A stretch of DNA of 64,000 nt from Collinsella sp. (GTDB taxonomy: Bacteria > Actinomycetota > Coriobacteriia > Coriobacteriales > Coriobacteriaceae), in NCBI GenBank assembly GCA_019425045.1, contig JAHYYI010000003.1:62001-126000 (forward strand), given 5' to 3'. Within the stretch, counting starts at the first letter, position 1. Each line of letters starts with the position of its first letter. Positions 57,864 to 64,000 of this stretch are shown piece by piece. Made by a program: the position numbers and the translations under genes. The notes under the pieces were generated by a model that saw only the letters and a list, made by a program, of their open reading frames with translations, was not told the DNA's origin and made no database searches.

Positions 57864-60086
57864 ATGAATATGCTCAAAATCTCGAAGGCGATCTTTAGGT
57901 CGCTTCTCTCCTCCAGGTCGCTCTGTGTTGTCGTTGTTGCGTTGATGGTTCTTTGTGCTCTGCCCGTCTTCAGGAGCGCGGCTGGCATCGACGGACGGGT
58001 CGAATACCTCGAGTCGGGAATAACCCGTGTTGAGCAGGAATTGTCAGCATCCTATGCGGATGCGCTTGTGAATGCGGGGGAGGACGGTGTCTATACCTCT
58101 TCATCAAGCATGCCCGCGCTTCTGTACCCTCTTGCCGCGGGACGTCTTATCTTGGCACCGCTCTCTCCCCTACTTCCGTTTCTGCAGATATCGGATGGAG
58201 AGTACACCTATTATGACGGATCGAAGGAGTACTTGCTATGGGTCGCAACGGCCGTTGCCGTCTCGTTCCTTGCCGCGCGTCTTAACAAACGTGAAAAGCT
58301 CATCATCCAGGCACCGATGGGCGAGCTGGGTAGACTTGTTGCATCGAGCGTATGGGCGAGTGTTTTTGCAATGCTTGCCGTCCTCGCCATCAATCTTCCA
58401 GGGATAATCGCCGCGCTTGTGAAGAATGGCCCGGGCTCGCCGTTCTATCCGATAGGCTACATTCAATATGCGACTCCGGTTATCAAACCGGCTTGGCTGG
58501 TGTTCGCGCAGACGGCCATCTTGCAATTCTTGGTGGCAGCGTTCATCTCGCTTGTCGTTCACCTTGCCGTGAAGATTGCCAATAACCCTACGCTTGGAAT
58601 CGTGTTCGTATGTGCCCTGATGGGGGTGACGATGGTTCCCGGGTATTACGGAAGATCCATCGCTTTACGTGAGTTCGCCCTGTTGAATCCCCTTACGTAT
58701 GCGAACACTGAGTTGACCGTCGGCGCCTATAGCCCGTACCCGACAACGCAGATAGTGAATCTGCCTGGACTTTGCTTCGAGCGTGGCGCGATTGCCCTCG
58801 TATGCGCAATCGGGATCGAGGTGCTGGCAATTAGCCTGCTTTGCGTTGCTGGAAAGAGCGGCTGCGCGTGCCCGATATCCCCGATTTGTCTTGAGAGAGG
58901 TTCCTTCACTGCATCGAGAACGGCAACTCGTTCGAGCGCTTGTGCCTCCGCCGTTGCATACGTAAGAACGATGGGGAAACTGCTCCTGCGTTCTCCTACC
59001 CTCGCCGTATGCGCGATTGCAATGTCGACGACGATGCTGGCCCCGGCTCTGGTCGAGATGTTTCCTGACGCTGATAACGTTTCCGCTGTTCGGTATAGGG
59101 ATGGGGAGCTCCGTTCAATAGATCGGTATCTAGAGCAGAACGCTGCGAATATGGACGTCGAGGGCAAAGCGGCCCTGGAAGACATGCGGGATGCTCTTTC
59201 GGGTTTCGTGTACGCGCCTATGCCTGCGGAGGGGTTTCGAAGCCTTGCGACGTACGAGCGCGCTCGAGGTGAGCTGGGCGCGGCAGATGCGACTCTCCTG
59301 CAATCGATCGGAATCGAGCCGGAGACTCCTTCTCGTGCGGAGGCGCGCGCCCTTCTGCTTGAGTCGATCGCGAGCTTGCCGGACCCCAAGGTTTACGAGT
59401 TAAGTACGAAGATGCCCCCATTAATCCTCCTTTCGTATCTCCAGGCAGCGCTTCCCTCCTTATTTTTGCTGTTGCCCGTGGTTGTCACATCGCTCGCGTG
59501 CACCCACCTGCAGTGTCGTTCCCTTCTGGTTCTCCAGATCCCCGCAACAGCGCATGTGCGTTTTCTGACGGCTGTTGCGCTGGCTCTCCTGCTTGGCTTG
59601 GTGCTGCTTTTGGTGTCGATGGTTCCCGCTGTCGTTGTGTCCGTGATTAAGAACGGTGCGGGTGGATCGGAGTATCCCGTCGCTCTCATTCGGGCGGGAG
59701 CTTCGACAACGTCCATGGTGGGGGAGGCGGTGTTGTGCAGTATTCCGTTGCTGGTCATGGCATACGGCGTGATTTCCGTCGTCGCTGCGTTGACAGCAGC
59801 GATTAGCCGCAACCCCGTTGTCACCGGAATGGTTTGCGCGGTTCTCTTGGTGTTGGGTTCGTTGAGCGCTCATGTTGAAAGCGTGGGCATGGGCGTCGCG
59901 CTGCTGGCTCCATTCGCCTCGTTTGATCCCGCTTCCCAGGTGGGGACGATTGGGTTCCTTGGGCGAGGGACGAACGCGATGCCTTTTGGAGAGGTCGTCG
60001 GCGCATCGGGCGCTCTGCTGGTGGTCTTGGGCGCCGTATCTCCGTTGATGGTGCGCCTGAGTGTTCCAAAGATCGAAAGGGGATGA
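57864..60086 (+). CDS. ABC-2-like permease with two homologous halves
   Basis: 740 aa membrane protein. The start ATG 57864 has AAGG nearby; a start at 57798 would put the hairpin in the coding region. The two halves (about 1-340 and 365-740) each have an N-terminal TM, an extracellular region and a C-terminal block of TMs, and share the loop motif NG-x-G-x-x-x-YP-[IV] (residue 188 NGPGSPFYPI and residue 597 NGAGGSEYPV). It resembles the bacteriocin-associated integral membrane protein of lactococcin 972 loci. It overlaps neighbouring ATPase leader sequence, so the two are coupled. Role: peptide export or self-immunity. Confidence 0.7.
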   Translation: MNMLKISKAIFRSLLSSRSLCVVVVALMVLCALPVFRSAAGIDGRVEYLESGITRVEQELSASYADALVNAGEDGVYTSSSSMPALLYPLAAGRLILAPLSPLLPFLQISDGEYTYYDGSKEYLLWVATAVAVSFLAARLNKREKLIIQAPMGELGRLVASSVWASVFAMLAVLAINLPGIIAALVKNGPGSPFYPIGYIQYATPVIKPAWLVFAQTAILQFLVAAFISLVVHLAVKIANNPTLGIVFVCALMGVTMVPGYYGRSIALREFALLNPLTYANTELTVGAYSPYPTTQIVNLPGLCFERGAIALVCAIGIEVLAISLLCVAGKSGCACPISPICLERGSFTASRTATRSSACASAVAYVRTMGKLLLRSPTLAVCAIAMSTTMLAPALVEMFPDADNVSAVRYRDGELRSIDRYLEQNAANMDVEGKAALEDMRDALSGFVYAPMPAEGFRSLATYERARGELGAADATLLQSIGIEPETPSRAEARALLLESIASLPDPKVYELSTKMPPLILLSYLQAALPSLFLLLPVVVTSLACTHLQCRSLLVLQIPATAHVRFLTAVALALLLGLVLLLVSMVPAVVVSVIKNGAGGSEYPVALIRAGASTTSMVGEAVLCSIPLLVMAYGVISVVAALTAAISRNPVVTGMVCAVLLVLGSLSAHVESVGMGVALLAPFASFDPASQVGTIGFLGRGTNAMPFGEVVGASGALLVVLGAVSPLMVRLSVPKIERG

Positions 60087-60091
60087 TCTCG

Positions 60092-60832
60092 ATGATTGAC
60101 CTTCAAACGCTGACGATCTCTTATGGAAAGAAGGTGCTCGTAGATTCGGTGAACGCTGAGTTTGCCCCGGGTACGGTCTACGGTCTCGTCGCTCCGAACG
60201 GGCATGGAAAGACGACGTTGCTGCGTGCGATGGCAGGTTTGCCGGGTCCTCGCGTGGACGGGAGCATCGTTCTGGATGAGGTGCAGGGTACGGGTGCGAG
60301 AGAGGTCCGTTCTATGATCTTCTATGCACCTGGTGAGGGGACGCTGCTGTATCCCGGATTGCGTGCGGAAGATCACCTCAAGATGGTTTGCGATATGTGG
60401 CCGCATGCTCGCGATATCGAAGAGATAGTGGAACAAACGCAGATAGGCGAGTTCGCGAAGATGAGGATCCGCACTCTGAGCCAGGGCATGAAGCAGCAGC
60501 TTACCCTGGCGATTGCGTATGCGACGGGCGCGCGGTACCTTCTATTAGATGAGCCCATGAACGCGCTCGACCCCAGCAGGGTGGACTTGCATTCCGAGAT
60601 TCTCAGGAAGCTGGCCGATTCTGGTACGTGCATCATCATGTCATCCCACATCTTGGATTCGGTCGATAGGCTGTGCGATGAGATTCTGTTTTTGAAGGAT
60701 GGGAGGCTCATTAGAAGCATTCCGCAAGATGATGCTGCGCCGAAGTCTCCTGGATCCCATTTCGCAAAGCCTGCCGGACGCGCCGAGGGTGCGCTAAGCA
60801 CGTATCGGCGACTCTACGAAAAGGGCGGGTAG
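60092..60832 (+). CDS. ABC transporter ATP-binding protein for the peptide 1 system
   Basis: 246 aa, start ATG 60092 with GAAAGGGG upstream. Walker A reads APNGHGKTT, with Ala in place of the first Gly; signature LSQGMKQQL; Walker B YLLLDEPMNAL; and the H-loop SSHILDSV. The same Walker A variant is present in the fused protein of the second system. It partners the duplicated permease. Confidence 0.88.
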   Translation: MIDLQTLTISYGKKVLVDSVNAEFAPGTVYGLVAPNGHGKTTLLRAMAGLPGPRVDGSIVLDEVQGTGAREVRSMIFYAPGEGTLLYPGLRAEDHLKMVCDMWPHARDIEEIVEQTQIGEFAKMRIRTLSQGMKQQLTLAIAYATGARYLLLDEPMNALDPSRVDLHSEILRKLADSGTCIIMSSHILDSVDRLCDEILFLKDGRLIRSIPQDDAAPKSPGSHFAKPAGRAEGALSTYRRLYEKGG

Positions 60833-61111
60833 AAATGCAAGTTAAAAATCTATGTGGCCAATGTGATACCGTTGAACCCGCATATCGATACCGCTCAGCC
60901 ATTCGCCTCGCCCCCGTCGCACGTATCTTCATCCGGTCTGTTACTTTTAATCTAACAATTCTTTGAGGAACGTAGGTGCTTCTAAATGTACTGTTGACTT
61001 CTTCTCAAACTAATCCTAAGAGACAGGGCCGTATGGATCTCTACGCTCGTTCTTGCCGCGGCCTTTTCCGTCCCCATTGCGTTCAATTCACCCATTTACG
61101 GCCCCTTCTTT
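60833..61111. other. Spacer and disrupted 5' end of the second transporter gene
   Basis: AT-rich sequence with TGTTA (60939-60943) and TAACA (60953-60957) arms, sharing GTTACTTTT with the operator region at 57343. ATG 60986 has an AGGTG 7 nt upstream and is in frame with the downstream transporter, but codon 4 is TGA (60995-60997). Beyond it the frame reads a normal membrane start (LLLKLLILRDRAVW, then a hydrophobic stretch) up to 61112. See the transporter entry. Confidence 0.55.
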
Positions 61112-62800
61112 ATGAAGCAGGGCATGCAGAGCTTTGTCGACGCATTCAATACGCGCGCGCCCCAGGCCGGCGGCACAGACCTATCGCCAGAGCAGCAAAA
61201 TGACGCGGAGCTTGCAAGATACGCGAACGCCGCCCTTGCCGCTCAAACCGACGCCGCCTTTCTCGATTCTGCCGAGAGCTACTACGCGCTCATGGGCGAA
61301 GGCTTCCAATCCGGATCCATCGTGGGAGACCGAGAGACCAATGACGCGGAGCTCGCATATTGCCGTGCTCTGAGCAGTTCCGGCATCACGGATATCCCGG
61401 CCTCCGCAAGCGATCTGCCATTCCTTTCCTTCCTGCCTTACGCCATTGCCACGGCGCCGTCTTTCCTTCCCTTCATCCCCTTCCTTCTCTCGTCGATACT
61501 CCTGCTCGGGGCCACAAGGCCTGCGACCCTGGCGGCGAAGGCGCCCGTGCCCAAATTCCGGCGCCTTATCCAGATCGTGTTTTCGATAATCGCCGCGGGG
61601 ACCGCGATGCTCCTCGCCGGCCTTGCACCCGGGGGCATTTACGCCTTGGCCCTAAACGGCTTCGGGCAAATTGGGTACCCGATCGCCTTCTTCCATGACG
61701 GCGCGCTTACCACCACGACTGCGGGAAACGTCTTCACAGCCCTGCTTATCGCGCTTCTTGCGGGCGGAACCTTGATATCCGTTTGTTCCGTCGTCCTATC
61801 GACCGCAACGAGGCGCGTCCTCGCGGGCCCCCTTACCTCCGCGCTGCTTGTCGCGGCCCCGGCATTCCCGTTGCTGTCCGATTCGGCACTAGGGCATAAT
61901 GCCGTGCTCGGGCTCCTGCCGCTGCCCGTATTCTCGCCTATCGAGGCAACGGGTTACGTAGGATGCTTCCCGACAGAATTCATTGGCTCCGGTTCAGGCA
62001 GCGCATCGATGCTTGCCGTGGCCCTGGCATACGTCGCGGTCTTTTTTGCGGTCGGCGCCGTTGCGACACGTTCGCCCAAACAGCCTGGACCCGCGGAAAA
62101 GCACCATGGGCTCGAGCTTCTGGACGCGAGCGTGGGATACGGAAGCACGACGATACTTTCAATCGGGTCGCTTTTCCTGAGCCCGGGAACGGCGGCGGGC
62201 CTCGTTGCTCCCAACGGCTCGGGGAAAACCACCCTTCTTGAAGCGCTGTCGGGCCAATTTCCCACCCGCATCCGCTCGGGAAGCCTGGCGGCAGACGGAA
62301 TCAGCCAACGTCGATCAGCCGAATTTGCAGAACTCGTCTACCTGAGCTCTTCGGGCGGCGCGGATCTCTATCCCACGCTATCGGCCATCGAGCACCTTGC
62401 TTTCGTTAGGGAGGCGTGGAAATCGGCCGCCGACATCGACTCGCTCTGCAGCTCCCTCGGAATCTCCCCATATCTCGACAAGCCGACCCGTAAACTCTCG
62501 ACAGGAATGAAGCAGCAGGTAAAGCTTGCCATGGCGATAGCGACCGGTTGCCCGTACCTCATCCTCGATGAACCGCTGAACGGCCTCGATCCGGGAAAGC
62601 GGAAAACCTCCTGCGACGCGATGCGCAGCGAGGTGGCGCGGGGACGAAGCGTGCTCATTTCAAGCCATCTGCTCGACGACCTGGCAGACCTCACCAACTC
62701 GTTCTACTTCATCGAGGCCGGCACGCTCGTGGAAAAGATCAAGTCGTCCTCGCAGGCGCTCAAGCAGGAATACCTCGATACATACGAGGAAGGTGAATGA
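61112..62800 (+). CDS. Fused ABC permease-ATPase of the second peptide system
   Basis: 562 aa from ATG 61112; the true N terminus is probably at 60986, interrupted by TGA at codon 4. Residues about 1-325 are one permease half with four or more TMs and the motif NGFGQIGYPI (182), as in the two halves of the first permease. Residues about 330-562 are the ATPase: Walker A APNGSGKTT (again Ala first), signature LSTGMKQQV, Walker B YLILDEPLNGLDP, and H-loop SSHLLDDL. A single half-permease fused to its ATPase is unusual for this family. Export or immunity for peptide 2 is inferred. Confidence 0.75.
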   Translation: MKQGMQSFVDAFNTRAPQAGGTDLSPEQQNDAELARYANAALAAQTDAAFLDSAESYYALMGEGFQSGSIVGDRETNDAELAYCRALSSSGITDIPASASDLPFLSFLPYAIATAPSFLPFIPFLLSSILLLGATRPATLAAKAPVPKFRRLIQIVFSIIAAGTAMLLAGLAPGGIYALALNGFGQIGYPIAFFHDGALTTTTAGNVFTALLIALLAGGTLISVCSVVLSTATRRVLAGPLTSALLVAAPAFPLLSDSALGHNAVLGLLPLPVFSPIEATGYVGCFPTEFIGSGSGSASMLAVALAYVAVFFAVGAVATRSPKQPGPAEKHHGLELLDASVGYGSTTILSIGSLFLSPGTAAGLVAPNGSGKTTLLEALSGQFPTRIRSGSLAADGISQRRSAEFAELVYLSSSGGADLYPTLSAIEHLAFVREAWKSAADIDSLCSSLGISPYLDKPTRKLSTGMKQQVKLAMAIATGCPYLILDEPLNGLDPGKRKTSCDAMRSEVARGRSVLISSHLLDDLADLTNSFYFIEAGTLVEKIKSSSQALKQEYLDTYEEGE

Positions 62801-62801
62801 C

Positions 62802-63146
62802 ATGAAACTATTTGAACAGCTGAAGTCCAATGCGTCGCGCATGGCTGTCTACGTCATCCTCGTGGCAACGGCTTTATGCGGAATCGCGGCACCCGTCTAT
62901 GCGCTCAACGGAGAGAAAGGCGATATCGAACCCCTGTACATGGCTTCGACGGTTAAAGACCGGTACAAAGCCTTCTCTGGAAACACGTTTTACGTAGCAG
63001 AGTACGACACGACCTACCGTCAGCTTCGCTACAACAAGGGCTACGACTATCTAGGCGCAGAGGCAATCAGCTATACGTCGGGTTGGTACGGCTCAAACTA
63101 TGGACACATAACCCAGTTCAAGTTTAACTACCGTGTGTACAACTAA
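62802..63146 (+). CDS. Secreted peptide 2, lactococcin-972-like candidate bacteriocin
   Basis: 114 aa from ATG 62802 (GAGGAAGG upstream), overlapping-style coupling 1 nt after the transporter stop. The signal peptide has a core VILVATALCGIAAPVYA and cleavage near residue 34. The mature 80 residues contain YRQLRYNKGY (72-81) and end FKFNYRVYN (106-114). The spacing to the terminal motif (24 residues) is almost that of peptide 1 (25). No Cys in the mature part. Here the peptide gene follows its transporter, opposite to the first module. Confidence 0.65.
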   Translation: MKLFEQLKSNASRMAVYVILVATALCGIAAPVYALNGEKGDIEPLYMASTVKDRYKAFSGNTFYVAEYDTTYRQLRYNKGYDYLGAEAISYTSGWYGSNYGHITQFKFNYRVYN

Positions 63147-63164
63147 AGCAACCGGCTGGGACGA

Positions 63165-63195
63165 GGGGCGACGCAAAAGCGTCGCCCCCGTTTTT
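63165..63195 (+). terminator. Rho-independent terminator after peptide 2
   Basis: GGGGCGACGC (63165-63174) and GCGTCGCCCC (63179-63188) around AAAA, then TTTTT. It ends the second module. Confidence 0.92.
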
Positions 63196-63204
63196 AACCA
63201 TGTC

Positions 63205-63223
63205 AACTGAACCTAGTTCAGTT
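63205..63223. repeat. Perfect 8-3-8 palindrome at the island's right edge
   Basis: AACTGAAC, CTA, GTTCAGTT, 63205-63223, begins 9 bp after the terminator T-run and ends one base before the right direct repeat. Such a site may mark a recombination or insertion end. Confidence 0.5.
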
Positions 63224-63224
63224 T

Positions 63225-63288
63225 GGTTGATTTCCGATCTCAGCCGAACACATTGAGCGGAAAGGCCGTTCCCGCAGTCAGTCGAACG
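63225..63288. repeat. Right 64-bp direct repeat of the candidate island
   Basis: Matches 55597-55660 at 62 of 64 bases (mismatches at 63262 and 63282). Together with the left copy it would be attL/attR of an element of about 7.6 kb. The next base pairs begin the GTCCCC stem of the following hairpin. Confidence 0.75.
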
Positions 63289-63318
63289 TCCCCGGGGCCC
63301 TTCTCAGGCCCCGGGGAC
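63288..63318. terminator. Perfect 12-bp GC hairpin
   Basis: GTCCCCGGGGCC (63288-63299) pairs with GGCCCCGGGGAC (63307-63318) around a 7-nt loop. No T-run follows, so it is more likely a boundary hairpin than an intrinsic terminator. Confidence 0.5.
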
Positions 63319-63399
63319 GGCATTTTCCCAGTTGAAGGAACGGTGGAGATGTGTTTCGATGGGTCAGATTCGTGTCGTTCCGAAAAGACCGTGAACCTT

Positions 63400-63428
63400 T
63401 TGTGGGACACGCGGCGCCGTGGTACCAT
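63400..63428 (+). promoter_or_regulatory. Candidate rpmE promoter
   Basis: TTGTGG (63400-63405) and TACCAT (63423-63428) with a 17-bp spacer, about 85 bp before the rpmE start. It leaves room for a structured leader. Confidence 0.5.
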
Positions 63429-63441
63429 AGCCGAGTTTGTT

Positions 63442-63490
63442 GTCTTGGTCGGAAACCAAGACGCCTTATGCGCTGATCGGTAACCAGCGC
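63442..63490 (+). promoter_or_regulatory. rpmE leader with two hairpins
   Basis: GTCTTGGT (63442-63449) pairs with ACCAAGAC (63455-63462), and GCGCTG (63470-63475) with CAGCGC (63485-63490). A structured L31 leader is known in several bacterial groups, so this may be an autoregulatory ribosomal-protein leader; a covariance-model search is needed to say. Confidence 0.5.
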
Positions 63491-63512
63491 CTGACCAATA
63501 AGGAGTCCTACC

Positions 63513-63938
63513 ATGAAGCAGGGTATCCATCCCCAGTATGTCGAGTGCACGGTGACGTGCTCCTGCGGCAACACCTTCAAGACGCACGCAACCGTGTCCG
63601 AGATGAAGGTCGAGCTTTGCAACGAGTGCCACCCGTTCTACACCGGCCAGCAGAAGTTCGTCGACACCGGTGGACGCGTCCAGCGCTTCGCCGACAAGTT
63701 CGGTGGCGCCGCTGCCGCCCAGCTCAAGAAGGCTGAGGAGGCCAAGGCCGCCAAGGCCGCCAAGGCCGCTGAGGCCGAGGCCGCTCGCAAAGCCGCCGCT
63801 GAGGCCAAGGCTGCCGAGAAGGCTAAGCGTGCCGCTAAGTTTGCCGAGGAGGCTGCCAAGCAGGCCGCCGAGGCTCCTGCAGAGGCTCCCGTCGAGGAGG
63901 CCGCTGCCGAGGCCGAGACCACCGAGGCTGCTGAGTAA
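63513..63938 (+). CDS. rpmE: 50S ribosomal protein L31 with Ala/Lys/Glu-rich tail
   Basis: 141 aa against about 70 for usual L31. Residues 1-70 are the zinc-type L31 (MKQGIHPQYVECTVTCSCGN, CNECHPFYTG, two CxxC-type pairs). The remaining ~70 residues are a low-complexity Ala/Lys/Glu tail (AAKAAKAAEAEA...), probably extended and exposed on the ribosome. The start is ATG 63513 behind AAGGAG. Confidence 0.95.
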   Translation: MKQGIHPQYVECTVTCSCGNTFKTHATVSEMKVELCNECHPFYTGQQKFVDTGGRVQRFADKFGGAAAAQLKKAEEAKAAKAAKAAEAEAARKAAAEAKAAEKAKRAAKFAEEAAKQAAEAPAEAPVEEAAAEAETTEAAE

Positions 63939-64000
63939 ATAGCTCGCCGCGGAATCGCTCGCATTCATGGCATAAGGGCCGCGCATCCGTTTGGGTGCGC

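Noticed and set aside
60995..60997. Selenocysteine at TGA of the second transporter
   Set aside because: No stem-loop of bacterial SECIS type follows the TGA, and a membrane N terminus gives no reason for Sec. A nonsense change is simpler.
55597..63288. Direct repeats as two random members of the palindrome family
   Set aside because: They share a GGAAA/TTCCCG flavour with the 62-bp arrays, but 62/64 identity over the full length is far higher than between array units, so a duplication at integration is more likely. Not fully excluded.
1..64000. tRNA or rRNA genes
   Set aside because: No cloverleaf with GGTTCRANYC-type arm or rRNA core sequence was recognised by eye; a covariance search would be decisive.

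Overview
The window reads as a high-GC, anaerobic gut actinobacterium of the Coriobacteriia, most like Collinsella. This is inferred from codon bias, AGGAGG-type ribosome binding sites with frequent GTG/TTG starts, an actinobacterial-type LAxTG surface protein, Ala/Lys-rich tails on ribosomal proteins L17 and L31, and a selenium/molybdenum purine-catabolism locus. No rRNA or tRNA gene was recognised.

Region 1 (1-30.9 kb) is an anaerobic purine/urate utilisation locus. It holds two NCS2 nucleobase permeases (253-1647 and 29624-30952), the aminohydrolase SsnA, the YgfK oxidoreductase, a polyferredoxin, the XdhD-type molybdenum hydroxylase, diaminopropionate ammonia-lyase YgeX, the M20 hydrolase YgeY, carbamoyltransferase YgeW, a MocA-like nucleotidyltransferase, D-hydantoinase/dihydropyrimidinase HyuA, and the maturation factors YqeC, YqeB and an XdhC-type protein. 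A YheO-type PAS regulator is divergent from ygeX. Together these would import purines, hydroxylate or reduce them, open the ring and recover ammonia and carbamoyl groups. Adenine deaminase (49772-51592) can feed the same pathway.

The locus is split by a roughly 9.7-kb accessory region (9.7-19.3 kb). This contains two arrays of 49-bp imperfect palindromes with an almost strict 62-bp period flanking one AbiEi-like gene, a 23-bp tandem array beside a truncated DUF4143 ATPase, a DEDDh exonuclease, several orphan genes, a sortase-anchored surface protein and a 33-bp tandem array.

Region 2 (31.2-41.9 kb) is the distal spc/alpha ribosomal cluster: rplE-rpsN-rpsH-rplF-rplR-rpsE-rpmD-rplO-secY-adk-map-infA-rpmJ-rpsM-rpsK-rpsD-rpoA-rplQ-truA. 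It starts at rplE; no rplX or rplN lies upstream.

Region 3 (42-55.4 kb) is mixed core: a glycosyltransferase, argR, a class A penicillin-binding protein, a U32 protease-family protein, tyrS, ade, two HAD phosphatases, citrate synthase and an ACT-domain protein.

Region 4 (55.6-63.3 kb) looks like an inserted island. It is bounded by a 64-bp direct repeat (62/64 identical) and carries a 5'-truncated tyrosine integrase, an XRE/DUF2975 regulator pair and two related secreted-peptide/ABC-transporter modules resembling lactococcin 972 systems. One module has a duplicated permease and a separate ATPase; the other has a permease half fused to its ATPase. rpmE follows the right repeat. The island and the palindrome arrays are the most interesting parts of the window.
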